From the NCBI GenBank assembly GCA_913049845.1, contig CAJWZE010000004.1, positions 1 to 64,000 on the forward strand: a stretch of DNA of 64,000 bases, read 5' to 3'. Every line of letters begins with the position of its first letter. Position 1 is the first letter of the stretch. A program made the position numbers and the translations under genes. Shown here in pieces: positions 47,785 to 58,652 of this stretch. The DNA is from an uncultured Cryomorphaceae bacterium (GTDB lineage Bacteria > Bacteroidota > Bacteroidia > Flavobacteriales > Schleiferiaceae). Under the pieces are notes generated by a model. That model did no database searches and was not told where the DNA came from. It was given only the letters and a program-made list of their open reading frames with translations.

Positions 47785-50568
47785 CTAAAACCTTTTTAAT
47801 TGTGCCCATAATGTATCAATGAGGTGTTCTGCCTTTCGTTCACTGAAATCTGCAATTTGATGACGGCAAGATGTTCCTGTAGCTACAATGACCTCACCTT
47901 GAAAAGCTTCAATTTTTGGAAGCAGGACTAATTCTGCCATCTTTCTACTCATTGCATAATTCTCGGCTTTCATCCCATACGACCCTGCCATACCACAGCA
48001 ACTGCTCTTCACGCGGTCAACTTTGGCGCCCAACAACACTTGAAGTACATAGGCGGTATCTCCAGCGCTTTCCAAACTCTTTTGGTGGCAGTGTACATGC
48101 AACAAGATCTCTTCTTCGTAAGACTCAAAAGAAGCCTTGGCATTCTTTAATTTCGGCAACTCATCCGCCAAAAATTTATCGACTGTAGCAATCCTTTTGC
48201 TTTGAATCCAATCTTTTTCCCCTGGCAATAATCGCCCATACTCGTCTACAGCGCTCAACACAGCACTTGCTTCCAATCCTATAATAGGCGCATATTTTAA
48301 GACTGTGCAAGCTGCACGCAAGTTTTTAATCGTCGTCTTCGCGAGTTCCTTAGCTTCCGGCAAAAACCCCCCGCTTATTGCAGCTCGTCCACTCGGGCTG
48401 CACACCACCGCGGGTGCATAGCCAAGCGCTACCAACACATCACAAGCTTTAACCACTAGGAGCGCGTCGTTGGCCTGGGTAAATTCATCCACCCACAAGA
48501 TTACGGCGTGCTCGTGGCCTGCAGCACTTTCTACGGAACAGGATTTTTCACAGGCCTTAATGTAGGCAGGAGTCACGAGTCCTGGAATAGAGCGCTCTGG
48601 GTGAATACCCATCAATCGCTTAGTCACTCCGGATTTCAAAATGGGATTGAGAAAACGCCACAGTCCTTGATAGCTTAAGCTCTTATGGAAGTTGGCAAAG
48701 GCGCGGTCTGCAAACCCTCGCTTCGATGGGTTTTGATAGAGGTATTCAGATTTCATTGCGGCCATATCGACTCCGGAAGGACATTCCTTTGTACAGCCTT
48801 TACAGCCGACACAATGCTGCATAGCTTCGGCTAGTTCGGGCGCTTTAAACCCACGGATGTTTTGCTCTGTCAATACACTGCGAAGTACGTTGGCGCGCCC
48901 TCGGGTGCTATCCCATTCATCCCTTGAGGCCATGTACGAAGGACACATCAGGGCACCAGTGAAAGGTAATCTGCGGCAATCACCAGATCCATTACACTTT
49001 TCGACAGCTCTTAAAAATCCTCCTTCCTCGCTAAACGGAAATTGGGTATCAAGTGAAGGCTCCTCGCGGTCGACTTCATAGCGCAAATCTTCGTTCATAG
49101 GCTTGGCGCCTACAATCTTGCCTGGGTTCAATCTGTTCTCTGGATCCCAAGCTTTCTTGAAGCTTTCCATCCAAGGATACACCTCTGGGCCATAAAATTC
49201 TTTGATAAATCCTGCACGAACCCGACCATCTCCGTGTTCCCCGGATAAAGAGCCACCGTATTTTTTGACCAATTTTGCGCTGGCCTTGCTAATATCATAA
49301 AGTAATTGGACTCCCTTGGAAGTCTTCAAATTTAAAATGGGTCTTAGGTGCAATTCCCCGGCGCCCGCGTGGGCGTAGTATACACTGTCTTGGCCGAAGC
49401 CTTGCATCAATACATCAAACTCGCGTATATAATCCTGGAGCACATCTAAGCGCACAGCGGTATCTTCAACACAAGCTATGGGTTTTGCGTCGCCTGGCAT
49501 GTTGGAGAGCAATCCCAACCCTGCGGCACGGAGTTTCCAAACTTTGCTGGTGTCGTCGCCAAAGAGCTCGGCTCTAGCATAGCTGCTCTCGCATTGCAGG
49601 GTGGCTAAATTGGCCCTTAACTCTTCTTCAGAACGACCGCGAACTTCCACCAAAAGTATGGCAGCGGGGTCGCCTTCGACGAAATCGCGGTAGCTTGAAT
49701 ATTCTTTGCTCTCACGCGTACATTCCAGGATGATACGGTCTATGAGTTCGAGTTGATAGGGCTTGCAGGCCATCAACTTAGGCACGGCGCCCATAGTTTC
49801 GTCTATGCTGCGGTAGTGCAAAGCGGCTACAGCGACACAATCAGGCGGTAGAGGATCCAAGGCCACTCGGATCTTAGTTGTAATTCCCAAGGTACCTTCT
49901 GAACCGCACATAACCTGCAGTAGAGCGTCCGCATTTGGGCCAATCAAATCGATAGCATATCCTGTATTTCTTCTGTGGATACTCGAGTCGGGAAAATGTC
50001 TCTTCAGGTTATGAGTGGACCAAGCAGATGACCATAGTGCCAGCCATTGCTCAACAGCTTCCGGTATTTCACGCAGCCCATCTGAATTTATATCGCCCAT
50101 AGCACGTAATACCCCATCTGCGGAGACCATCTCAAGGCCCAGCAATTTTTCGCGCGTGGTCCCGTAGGAAATAGAGGTAGAGCCCGAGCTGTTATTGCCC
50201 ACCATTCCACCGATCATACAGCGGTTCGAGGTAGAGGTATTTGGGCCGAAAAACAGTCCGTATTCTTTTAGGTGGTGGTTGAGTTCGTCGCGGACGACAC
50301 CAGGTTGAACCTCTGCCCAGCACTCCTCCAGGTTGATTTGGAGAATGGCGTTCATCTGCCTTCCGGTATCTAGTACGGTACCATCGCCTACGACTTGGCC
50401 GGCGAGGGAGGTTCCTGCGGCGCGCGCGATTATTGGTTTGTAGGATTTAACGAGAGCGACTACCTCTTCTGCTGAGATGGGAAAAGCAACGTTCTGTGGT
50501 GTTTCCTGGTAAATGGAAGCGTCCTGCGCATAAGCCCGCTTTAGTAGTTCGTTGCTAGGTTTGGTCAT
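47785..50568 (-). CDS. FAD-binding oxidase fused to 4Fe-4S/CCG domain (D-lactate/D-2-hydroxyacid dehydrogenase-like)
   Basis: IIARAAGTSLAGQVVGDG, GMVGNNSSGSTSISYGTT, CVGCKGCTKECPSGVDM, CCGMAGSYGMK. Confidence 0.85.
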   Translation of the reverse strand: MTKPSNELLKRAYAQDASIYQETPQNVAFPISAEEVVALVKSYKPIIARAAGTSLAGQVVGDGTVLDTGRQMNAILQINLEECWAEVQPGVVRDELNHHLKEYGLFFGPNTSTSNRCMIGGMVGNNSSGSTSISYGTTREKLLGLEMVSADGVLRAMGDINSDGLREIPEAVEQWLALWSSAWSTHNLKRHFPDSSIHRRNTGYAIDLIGPNADALLQVMCGSEGTLGITTKIRVALDPLPPDCVAVAALHYRSIDETMGAVPKLMACKPYQLELIDRIILECTRESKEYSSYRDFVEGDPAAILLVEVRGRSEEELRANLATLQCESSYARAELFGDDTSKVWKLRAAGLGLLSNMPGDAKPIACVEDTAVRLDVLQDYIREFDVLMQGFGQDSVYYAHAGAGELHLRPILNLKTSKGVQLLYDISKASAKLVKKYGGSLSGEHGDGRVRAGFIKEFYGPEVYPWMESFKKAWDPENRLNPGKIVGAKPMNEDLRYEVDREEPSLDTQFPFSEEGGFLRAVEKCNGSGDCRRLPFTGALMCPSYMASRDEWDSTRGRANVLRSVLTEQNIRGFKAPELAEAMQHCVGCKGCTKECPSGVDMAAMKSEYLYQNPSKRGFADRAFANFHKSLSYQGLWRFLNPILKSGVTKRLMGIHPERSIPGLVTPAYIKACEKSCSVESAAGHEHAVILWVDEFTQANDALLVVKACDVLVALGYAPAVVCSPSGRAAISGGFLPEAKELAKTTIKNLRAACTVLKYAPIIGLEASAVLSAVDEYGRLLPGEKDWIQSKRIATVDKFLADELPKLKNAKASFESYEEEILLHVHCHQKSLESAGDTAYVLQVLLGAKVDRVKSSCCGMAGSYGMKAENYAMSRKMAELVLLPKIEAFQGEVIVATGTSCRHQIADFSERKAEHLIDTLWAQLKRF

Positions 50569-50572
50569 GGTG

Positions 50573-51769
50573 TTAGACCATAAAATTATCAGTGAGCTGC
50601 CCTTCGCCTAGCTCTGCGTTGCCGGAATTTAGGTGGCGCAGCAGCGGACAAGGACGGTAGCGGTCGTCGCCATAGTGCTCGTGGCAGCGCTTTAGGGTAT
50701 CAAGAACTTGGTCCCAGCCTATTTCACGGCCCCACTGTATAGGTCCCTTCGGGTAGTTAACACCCTTTGTCATTGCCAGATCCACATTCTCGGGGTCTGC
50801 AATTCCTTGCCATACGGCGTCCAGTGCTTCATTTATAATTAAACACAGGATTCGCTCCACAATCTTTTCACTTAAAAGTGGGTCAATCTCAGCGGCTTCT
50901 TGGGCCACGACGGCTGCATCCATACCAGAGGCATAATTGTAAAAGCCACGGCCAGTCTTGCGGCCTAGCAATCCAGCTTCTTTTAAGCGTTTTTGGGTAA
51001 TGGATGGACGGAAACGGGGGTCGTAGAAAAATTGGCCCCAAACGGTCTCAGTAACGGTATAATTCACGTCGTGTCCGATCAAATCTGTCAGTTCGAAAGG
51101 CCCCATTCTAAATCCAATACTCTTTACTGCCGCGTCGATTTCGGCGACACTTGCCACACCCTCTTCGTAGAGCTTGATGGCTTCGCTGTAGAATGGTCGG
51201 GCCACTTTATTCACTATGAATCCTGGGGTGTCTTTCGCCAATACGGGCGTTTTGCCCCAACTGTTCATCAGTTCGAGCATAATTTCACCGAACTCTTCGC
51301 CCGTCTTTACACCTGGAACAATCTCCACGAGCGGCATCAAAGGTGCTGGGTTGAAAAAGTGTAACCCGCCGAAGCGCTCTGGGTGTTTTAGGTCTTCCGA
51401 AAGTGCGGCGATGCTGAGGCTCGAGGTGTTGGTACACAGCCAAGAAGTTTCAGCAATAAGAGGCTCAACTTTCATAAATAGGGCTTTTTTCACCTCTAGA
51501 TTTTCTATCACGGCTTCGATAATGAGGTCTGCACCTGATATAGCACTAAGGTCTTCCGTCCAGCTCATTTTCGACAAGGTAGCTGTGCGTTGCTCCTCGC
51601 TAATGCGTCCTTTCTCAACCAAGCGTCTAAAGATTTTTTCTATAGAGGATTTACTGCGGTCTGTGGCTCCAGGGAAGCTGTCGTAATACATAACGTCACA
51701 ACCGTTCTGCGCTGCAATCTGTCCAATCCCAGTGCCCATAGCACCTGCTCCTAATACGACTACTTTCAT
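50573..51769 (-). CDS. 3-hydroxyacyl-CoA dehydrogenase (PaaH-like)
   Basis: MKVVVLGAGAMGTGIGQIAAQNG, GLHFFNPAPLMPLVEIV, DTPGFIVNKVARPFYSEA. Confidence 0.85.
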   Translation of the reverse strand: MKVVVLGAGAMGTGIGQIAAQNGCDVMYYDSFPGATDRSKSSIEKIFRRLVEKGRISEEQRTATLSKMSWTEDLSAISGADLIIEAVIENLEVKKALFMKVEPLIAETSWLCTNTSSLSIAALSEDLKHPERFGGLHFFNPAPLMPLVEIVPGVKTGEEFGEIMLELMNSWGKTPVLAKDTPGFIVNKVARPFYSEAIKLYEEGVASVAEIDAAVKSIGFRMGPFELTDLIGHDVNYTVTETVWGQFFYDPRFRPSITQKRLKEAGLLGRKTGRGFYNYASGMDAAVVAQEAAEIDPLLSEKIVERILCLIINEALDAVWQGIADPENVDLAMTKGVNYPKGPIQWGREIGWDQVLDTLKRCHEHYGDDRYRPCPLLRHLNSGNAELGEGQLTDNFMV

Positions 51770-51770
51770 A

Positions 51771-52562
51771 TTATTCTCCTTTGAATTCAGGTGCACGCTT
51801 CTCTAAGAATGCTTGTACACCTTCATTAAAATCATATGTTTTGCTCGCACGAACTTGAAGTGTTTCTTCGAGTTCGAGTTGCTGTTGCAACTCGTTCACG
51901 TAGGCTTTGTTGAGGGCAGCCTTGGTCAGCGCCAACCCCTTTGTAGGCATCTGCGCCATTTTTAAGGCTAGGCTGTGAACCTGTCCTTCGTACTCTTCTG
52001 CAGTGAAGACTTGGTAAATCATACCCATCTGTAAACCTTGGTTGGCAGAAACTTTATCTCCAGTCATCATTAATGCACTGGCGCGCTGGAAACCGACCAA
52101 CCTCGGCAAGGTGAAGGTACCTCCGCTATCAGGGATTAAGCCAATTTTACTAAAAGCCTGAATGAAGCTCGCCTTTTCGTGCGCTACAATAATATCACAA
52201 GCCAGCGCAATGTTCGCTCCTGCACCTGCTGCTACGCCATTTACAGCAGCAATCACGGGTTTTGGTAGGTTGCGAATGGCCAAAATTATGGGGTTGTAAT
52301 GCTCACGAACGATAGTGCTGAGCTCGGGGCCTTCAGAATCAATGGCCTCGGAAAGATCTTGTCCAGCGCAGAAGGCTTTGCCGTTACCCGTGATGACAAC
52401 ACAACGAATAGCATCATCGCCAGCCGCCTGTTCGAGGGCCGATTGAACGTCTAGGGCTAATTCTCGATTAAAGGAATTGAATTTATCTGGTCGATCAAAG
52501 GTGATGGTCATTACGCCATCAGCAATGCTGGTGAGTATCATGCTTCTTGGGTTTACCCCCAA
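51771..52562 (-). CDS. Enoyl-CoA hydratase/isomerase (PaaG-like)
   Basis: GKAFCAGQDLSEA, AAVNGVAAGAGANIALACDI, IGLIPDSGGTFTLPRLVG. Confidence 0.85.
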   Translation of the reverse strand: MGVNPRSMILTSIADGVMTITFDRPDKFNSFNRELALDVQSALEQAAGDDAIRCVVITGNGKAFCAGQDLSEAIDSEGPELSTIVREHYNPIILAIRNLPKPVIAAVNGVAAGAGANIALACDIIVAHEKASFIQAFSKIGLIPDSGGTFTLPRLVGFQRASALMMTGDKVSANQGLQMGMIYQVFTAEEYEGQVHSLALKMAQMPTKGLALTKAALNKAYVNELQQQLELEETLQVRASKTYDFNEGVQAFLEKRAPEFKGE

Positions 52563-52607
52563 GGTACTGCACTATTCGCTTTTGGTCAACCGATTTTTAT
52601 ATCAGTT

Positions 52608-53603
52608 TTACAGCTTGATGGAACGCATCATAGCTTCCATTTCGAGGACTACATTGCGCTTCTTCGCTGTAGGGCCGTAGATTAAACTTTCGACCGTTAA
52701 GATGCGGTCGTTCTTCTCGTCGTAAATCGTATAAGAAAGGAATGGACCACCCATGAAATCACCCTCCATACGCCACAAGCCACGTGTTTCGAGCGCGAAC
52801 ATGCCGCTGATTTTTGTGGTCTCAAGAGACGGTGGAATCATTAGCTCAGTCTCCATATATGAGCCTTCGTGTGTACCTTCAAAGTAGTTTTTACCAATAT
52901 TGTCGCGGTGGGCAATGATATCATCGACGTTCACCATACCCTCGGTCATTGCTCGCTCGCTTACAATGATGTATTGAATAGTATTCACGGTTTTCGTGGC
53001 GAAAATCTTCAACTCTTCTTTATCAAGGGTAGGATCGAATCCTTCGTGAAGGAGCATGCTTTTAATGCCAATTTTCTTTAGATTTTCGTGCGTGTAGGCA
53101 TAGGCGCTCTTGCGCAATCTGCTTTGTATGACAAACATGTCGTGCTGCTGAAAAGCATCCATCAATTCCTTGGCGCTAACCTTAATTTCTTTTGTGATAT
53201 CTTTTTCTGAAGGAGCGGTGATGCGTACGATGCGCTGTGGTCGAGCCCAAAGGTCTTTCTGCATATTTACAAAGGATGTATCGCTCTTTTCGACCCACAT
53301 AATGCTCTTGGTCTTTTGCAAAATCTTGTTGACATCTTTCGGCTCTACACGCGAAGCATCAAAGTAGGCCTCGGACTGCGGCAGACCCTCTTGATCCGCC
53401 AGGTAGATTTTGCGGAATGCATCACCAGCAGGACCTTCCCACAACTCGTCCGGCATTACCAACAACAGTTCACTGTGTGTTCCGCTCGAGGGAGGTAAGA
53501 TACGTGTATCTTTCTTCGAATTTTTGTCCTCTTCCAACGAGGAACAAGAGCTCATTGAAACGACAATAGCGAGCGTTAAAAGAGAAATGAGTTTGCCGGT
53601 CAT
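52608..53603 (-). CDS. DUF4837-family lipoprotein
   Basis: SSGTHSELLLVMPDELWEGPAGDAFRKI, WRMEGDFMGGPFLSY; lipobox-like MSSC. Confidence 0.75.
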   Translation of the reverse strand: MTGKLISLLTLAIVVSMSSCSSLEEDKNSKKDTRILPPSSGTHSELLLVMPDELWEGPAGDAFRKIYLADQEGLPQSEAYFDASRVEPKDVNKILQKTKSIMWVEKSDTSFVNMQKDLWARPQRIVRITAPSEKDITKEIKVSAKELMDAFQQHDMFVIQSRLRKSAYAYTHENLKKIGIKSMLLHEGFDPTLDKEELKIFATKTVNTIQYIIVSERAMTEGMVNVDDIIAHRDNIGKNYFEGTHEGSYMETELMIPPSLETTKISGMFALETRGLWRMEGDFMGGPFLSYTIYDEKNDRILTVESLIYGPTAKKRNVVLEMEAMMRSIKL

Positions 53604-53659
53604 AGTAGAAGTTTTTGCTTAAAGTAGTCAAAAAGTAAGCCAAAGGGGCCGATGTGAAA

Positions 53660-54955
53660 TTAGAGGCGTCGTGGGTAAACCACAATACGCTGACCCACCC
53701 GAATCATATCGCTTTTCAAACCGTTCCAGCGTTTGATTTCGCTCACTCGGACACCGTATTTTCCTGCAATATGTCCCAAAGTTTCACCACTCTTTATACG
53801 GTGAACGGTACGTTTGTTCATCTGGATCAAATCTGGAATGCTGCTGGCGCGCGATTCAAAGTAGCTTTCGGCTATCTTATAGATAGAATCTTGTTCTATG
53901 CGGAAATGATTGGCGGCATCTTTCGGTAAGCTCAAACAGTAATCTTGCCCCTTAACCACGGGTACAATATTGTATTTGTACTGCGGGTTTAAGAATTCCA
54001 TCAAAGCTTCTTCAACCCCTAATTCTTCCTGGATTTGCTTAAAGTGCAGTTGCTGGGTGACACGTACAGTATCAGTTTCTAGGTAGTATACTGGAATATC
54101 TGCGGGGCCAATGCCGTAGAGATTACCGTATTCCATAGCATAGGTCGCCGCAATAAAGAGAGGTACATAGGCCGAAGTCTCTCTAGGCAGGAATGGGCGT
54201 ATTTCCCAATAGGAGGTTTTACCACCACTGCGGCGAATGGCTTTGCGAACATTTCCGGGGCCCGAATTATAGGCGGCCAGCACGAGGTTCCAATCTTCAA
54301 AGACATCGTACATTTTTAGCATATACTGGCAAGCGGCCTCGGTACTCTTCAATGGATCGTTGCGATCGTCCACATAGCTATTGACTTTGAGGTCATATAA
54401 TTTCCCTGTGCTGTACATGAATTGCCATAAACCGGTGGCGCCAACATACGATTGTGCCTTTGGGTTTAGGGCACTTTCTACTACTGCGAGGTATTTGATT
54501 TCAAGGGGGATGTCATATTTATCGAGATGCTCCTCAAACATAGGGAAGTAATACTGCCCGTGGGCCATCATTCGCGACAAGCGCGCTGTTCCGTATTTGA
54601 GGTAACGTTCGAGATAACGCTTGACTACGGGGTTGTAGATCATTTCAAAAGGAGTTTTCGCGTCCAATTCTGCCATGTAATGTTCAAAAACACTATCCGT
54701 TAACGGTAATGGGCTGATGGTATCTACCTTGGGCAGGTTGTGGAAGGCAAACATGAGGTGTTCACTGTCCAATCTCGCTAGACGCTCATCCAATGCATAT
54801 AAGGCCACTGAATCTAAATCTGTCGTTGGAGCTAGGGCTGAATCGGCAACTGCTATATACGAATCTACTGCTGCTTCTTGACCAAAGGTAGAGAGGGTCA
54901 GAAGGCCTGCAAATACAGGCGATAATACGCGTATGTTTATTGCTTTTGAATCCAT
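53660..54955 (-). CDS. MltD-like lytic transglycosylase with C-terminal LysM
   Basis: LAVVESALNPKAQSYVGATGLWQFMYSTGK, NLVLAAYNSGPGNVRKAI, HRIKSGETLGHIAGKYGVRVSEIKRWNGL. Confidence 0.9.
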   Translation of the reverse strand: MDSKAINIRVLSPVFAGLLTLSTFGQEAAVDSYIAVADSALAPTTDLDSVALYALDERLARLDSEHLMFAFHNLPKVDTISPLPLTDSVFEHYMAELDAKTPFEMIYNPVVKRYLERYLKYGTARLSRMMAHGQYYFPMFEEHLDKYDIPLEIKYLAVVESALNPKAQSYVGATGLWQFMYSTGKLYDLKVNSYVDDRNDPLKSTEAACQYMLKMYDVFEDWNLVLAAYNSGPGNVRKAIRRSGGKTSYWEIRPFLPRETSAYVPLFIAATYAMEYGNLYGIGPADIPVYYLETDTVRVTQQLHFKQIQEELGVEEALMEFLNPQYKYNIVPVVKGQDYCLSLPKDAANHFRIEQDSIYKIAESYFESRASSIPDLIQMNKRTVHRIKSGETLGHIAGKYGVRVSEIKRWNGLKSDMIRVGQRIVVYPRRL

Positions 54956-56295
54956 GCTGCAATGGCCAACGTATCCATATCTGAACCGTTTGCACCCATC
55001 ACCTGAAGACCGATAGGGAGCCCATTTGGATCTATACCGATAGGAAGACTGACGGCGGGTGTACCGGCAATGTTGGCTTGAACAGTGAAAATATCTTCAA
55101 GGTAGTTCACTGTAGGATCGCTTACTTCGCGGCCCAGTTGAAACGCGGTAGAAGGTGTTGTTGGACAAAGTAATACATCGTATTCACTTAAAGTCTTATC
55201 CGTCCATTCTTTCACCATACGCCGAACCGCTTGCGCTTTTCCAAAATAAGCATCGTAATATCCTGCGCTCAATACGAATGTACCAAGCATAATTCTGCGT
55301 TTTACCTCTTTACCGAAACCGGCACTGCGGCTTTTCTTGTATACGCTTTCTAAATCGCTTACCTCTTTAGCGCGGAATCCTGCGTGAACACCATCGAAAC
55401 GTGCGAGATTAGAGCTGGCTTCAGCCGTCGTAAGAATGTAGTAGACCGGAACAAGTGCGTCAAGTAAATCAAACTCTACGGGTTCCACTATACAACCTGC
55501 GTTTTCGATCAGTTCTAGCTGTGCTTGGAATGCTGTCTTTACGTTGACATCCACCTTTGGGTGATTGAGTGCAGTTTTTAGGTATGCCACCTTTTTTGGA
55601 GCTTCTTTTGCTACTGAAGCCATCGGTTTTTGCATCGCGGTGGAATCATAATCGTCCGCGCCAGCCATTACTTCCATTACCTTGGCCGCATCTACTATGT
55701 TTGCTGCAAATGGACCGATTTGGTCGAAGCTTGAAGCATATGCGATTAGGCCGTGACGGCTAATTCTACCGTACGAAGGTTTGAAACCAACGGTTCCTGT
55801 GAAGGCCGCTGGCTGTCGGATTGAGCCGCCTGTGTCCGAACCAAGGGCAACGTGGCATAAACCCGCAGCAACTGCGGCAGCAGATCCACCAGAAGAACCA
55901 CCTGGAACTTTCGTTGGGTCTACGGGATTTTTCACTGCTCCAAAAGCGGAGTTTTCATTGGCCGAGCCCATTGCAAATTCGTCACAGTTGGTGCGGCCAA
56001 TAAAAATCGCATCTTCAGCTAAAAGACGTTCTACTGCAGTCGCAGAAAATTGGCTTTCAAAGCCTTCTAAAATCTTCGAAGCAGCACTCACTTTGTGACC
56101 GCGGTAACAAATATTGTCTTTCAGCGCGACGACCATACCGGCTAACTTCCCTGCAGTTCCTTGAGCGATTTTTTCGTCGACTTGCTGCGCTTTTTCACGT
56201 GCTTCGTCTGCCCATACTTCCAAGAAGATGTTTAGATCTTTCGTTTGCTCAATTTTGGACAAAAAAGTCTCAACCGCTTGTGCAGTGCTGCTCAT
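54937..56295 (-). CDS. gatA: Asp/Glu-tRNA amidotransferase subunit A
   Basis: VALKDNICYRGHKVSAASKIL, GSSGGSAAAVAAGLCHVALGSDTGGSIRQPAAF. Confidence 0.9.
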   Translation of the reverse strand: MSSTAQAVETFLSKIEQTKDLNIFLEVWADEAREKAQQVDEKIAQGTAGKLAGMVVALKDNICYRGHKVSAASKILEGFESQFSATAVERLLAEDAIFIGRTNCDEFAMGSANENSAFGAVKNPVDPTKVPGGSSGGSAAAVAAGLCHVALGSDTGGSIRQPAAFTGTVGFKPSYGRISRHGLIAYASSFDQIGPFAANIVDAAKVMEVMAGADDYDSTAMQKPMASVAKEAPKKVAYLKTALNHPKVDVNVKTAFQAQLELIENAGCIVEPVEFDLLDALVPVYYILTTAEASSNLARFDGVHAGFRAKEVSDLESVYKKSRSAGFGKEVKRRIMLGTFVLSAGYYDAYFGKAQAVRRMVKEWTDKTLSEYDVLLCPTTPSTAFQLGREVSDPTVNYLEDIFTVQANIAGTPAVSLPIGIDPNGLPIGLQVMGANGSDMDTLAIAAWIQKQ

Positions 56296-56316
56296 AATCG
56301 AATGATTTAGGGCCTA

Positions 56317-56493
56317 TTATTTAGTATCTTCTGTGTTTTCGTCGTCTGCTACGCCGTCCTTGAATTCCTTCACGCCACGACCTAGTCCGCGCATTAGCTC
56401 AGGGATTTTACGACCACCGAACAAAAGCAATACTACTACAAGAATCAAAATCATTTGGCTGGAACCCGGGATACCTAGAAATGCTGTGCTCAT
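56317..56493 (-). CDS. tatA: Sec-independent protein translocase TatA (58 aa)
   Basis: Reverse-strand translation MSTAFLGIPGSSQMILILVVVLLLFGGRKIPELMRGLGRGVKEFKDGVADDENTEDTK; absent from the ORF track because it is under 60 aa. Confidence 0.9.
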   Translation of the reverse strand: MSTAFLGIPGSSQMILILVVVLLLFGGRKIPELMRGLGRGVKEFKDGVADDENTEDTK

Positions 56494-56546
56494 TTGCTTG
56501 AATTTTGAACGACTAAAATACCGATTTTTTACTGGATAACCCGCTG

Positions 56547-58604
56547 CTAATATTTGAGCAATTCACGGAGCTTCGCAGCCAATTTTTCAGCATTCGGAAG
56601 CATTGCATATTCTAGGGTGCTGTTGAGCGGTATAGCAGGCATATCTTCAGCACCCATCAACAGTACTGGAGCGTCAAGACTTTCGAAGCAGTCCGACTGT
56701 ATTGCGCCTTGAACGGCACCAGCAAAAGAAGGGGATGCGCTTTCCTCGGTGAGCGCGAGTACGCGTCCGTGCTTTCGGCTTTGTTCCATAACTAATTCGC
56801 TATCCCACGGGGCCAATGTTCTCAAATCAACAATACTGATCTTACCGTTAAATTCTTTGGCAGCCTTCTGCGCCCAATAAACACCCATCCCATATGTGAT
56901 CACAACGGCAGCTTCACCATTTTCCACCTTTTCCGGGTCTGCTTCGAGCGCGATGCGGCCTTTTCCAAATGGAATGACGTAATCAGCGCTAGGCTCTGGT
57001 GTTTTAGCACCTTCAGTGCCTGGAATTTTGCTCCAGTACAGCCCTTTGTGTTCAAAAATAACCACTGGGTTTGGGTCGTAATAGGCGCTTTTTATAAGAC
57101 CTTTTAAATCTGCCCCGGTAGAAGGGTAGGCAATCTTAATACCTCGAATGTTGGTAACCACGCTTTCGATGGAAGAAGAGTGGAAGGGGCCTCCAGAGCC
57201 GTAGGCACCAATAGGTACGCGAATGACGGTGCTCGTCGGCCATTTTCCATTACTGAGGTAATAGCTGCGGCTGACTTCAGTGAATAATTGGTTCATTCCA
57301 GGCCAAAGGTAATCGGCAAACTGAACCTCTACAAGCGGTTTGAGACCCACCGCTGACATACCAACAGTAGAACCAATGATAAAGGCCTCTTGAATTGGGG
57401 TGTTAAAGACGCGTTCGTCTCCAAAATTATGGGCGAGTGTTGCTGCCTCCCGAAATACTCCTCCCAAACGACTACCCACATCTTGACCGTAAAGCAGGGC
57501 CTCAGGATGCTCGGCCATCAGTTCCTTAATGGCAAAAAGTGCGGCGTCTACCATAACAGTTGGCTCCGCATTTTTTGGTGCTCGTTCGCCTTTTTCTTCT
57601 GTTATAGGAGTATGGGCAAACTGATGGTTGAAGAGGTCTTCGGGTTTCGGATCGGGCATGCTCAAAGCATCCTCGTATGATGCTTCCACAAGAGCCTGTG
57701 CCTCCTTTTCCCATTGGTTCAATTCATTTTCGCTTATTCCAGCTTCAATACATTCCCTGCGCAATATGGGGTATGGATCACGTTTTTTTGCATCTTCTAA
57801 ATCATCTCTGTACCATTCTTTACGTACTCCCGAAGTGTGGTGGTTAAGCAGCGGCACGTCGCAACGAACCAAAAAAGGTCGGCGCTCTTTGCGCATAATT
57901 TCAATAACCTTTTCGAGGGCCTCATAGCACTCTTTGAAGCTTGAGCCGTTGAGGTCTCTCGTTTCAATTCTATTAAATCCTTTGGCATATTCCACTGCGT
58001 TACTGTGGTGCACCTCTTCAGCCTTAGCACTTATGTCCCAGCCATTGTCTTGAACGAACATGAGCAGTGGAAACTGCTTCAATGCAGCCATGTGCAGTGC
58101 TTCGGAAATCTCCCCCTCAGTCATGGCACTATCGCCAATGCTGCACACCGCTATAGCACCTTTTTCTTCTTCAGAAAAAAGGCCTTGATTTTCGCGGTAT
58201 TGAATGCCCATGGCAATGCCAGCAGTTGGGATAGCTTGCATCCCAGTTGCCGAGCTTTGGTGGGGGATTTTAGGCTTATCGCTGTCCTTCAGTGAAGGGT
58301 GGCTATAATAAGTACGACCTCCTGAAAAAGGGTCGTCGATTTTAGCGAGAAGCTGAAGCATTAAATCTTTTGGAGTCATCCCAATACCTAATAGAATACT
58401 ATCGTCTCGGTAGTAAGGTGCAACGTAGTCTTTTGACTCTAGTTGTAGCGCTAAAGCGAGCTGCGCTGCCTCGTGCCCGCGGCTTGTTGCATGCACGTAT
58501 TTGGAAGTAGTGTCCTTTTCGCGCTCGTACAATTCTGCCATACTCTTGGCGGTGGCCATGAGTTTGTAGGCTTTGGACCATGGAATGGTCGGGCTTTTAG
58601 GCAT
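56547..58604 (-). CDS. 2-oxo acid dehydrogenase E1 alpha-beta fusion (branched-chain type)
   Basis: AVCSIGDSAMTEGEISEALHMAAL, YGQDVGSRLGGVFREAATL, VEVQFADYLWPGMNQL. Confidence 0.9.
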   Translation of the reverse strand: MPKSPTIPWSKAYKLMATAKSMAELYEREKDTTSKYVHATSRGHEAAQLALALQLESKDYVAPYYRDDSILLGIGMTPKDLMLQLLAKIDDPFSGGRTYYSHPSLKDSDKPKIPHQSSATGMQAIPTAGIAMGIQYRENQGLFSEEEKGAIAVCSIGDSAMTEGEISEALHMAALKQFPLLMFVQDNGWDISAKAEEVHHSNAVEYAKGFNRIETRDLNGSSFKECYEALEKVIEIMRKERRPFLVRCDVPLLNHHTSGVRKEWYRDDLEDAKKRDPYPILRRECIEAGISENELNQWEKEAQALVEASYEDALSMPDPKPEDLFNHQFAHTPITEEKGERAPKNAEPTVMVDAALFAIKELMAEHPEALLYGQDVGSRLGGVFREAATLAHNFGDERVFNTPIQEAFIIGSTVGMSAVGLKPLVEVQFADYLWPGMNQLFTEVSRSYYLSNGKWPTSTVIRVPIGAYGSGGPFHSSSIESVVTNIRGIKIAYPSTGADLKGLIKSAYYDPNPVVIFEHKGLYWSKIPGTEGAKTPEPSADYVIPFGKGRIALEADPEKVENGEAAVVITYGMGVYWAQKAAKEFNGKISIVDLRTLAPWDSELVMEQSRKHGRVLALTEESASPSFAGAVQGAIQSDCFESLDAPVLLMGAEDMPAIPLNSTLEYAMLPNAEKLAAKLRELLKY

Positions 58605-58652
58605 GTCTGTGATAGTTTTTGGGAATTCTAATTTACGGCCTTTCGATCGAAC

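Noticed and set aside
51216-51686. 156-aa plus-strand ORF
   Set aside because: Antisense to the 3-hydroxyacyl-CoA dehydrogenase gene; no plausible product.
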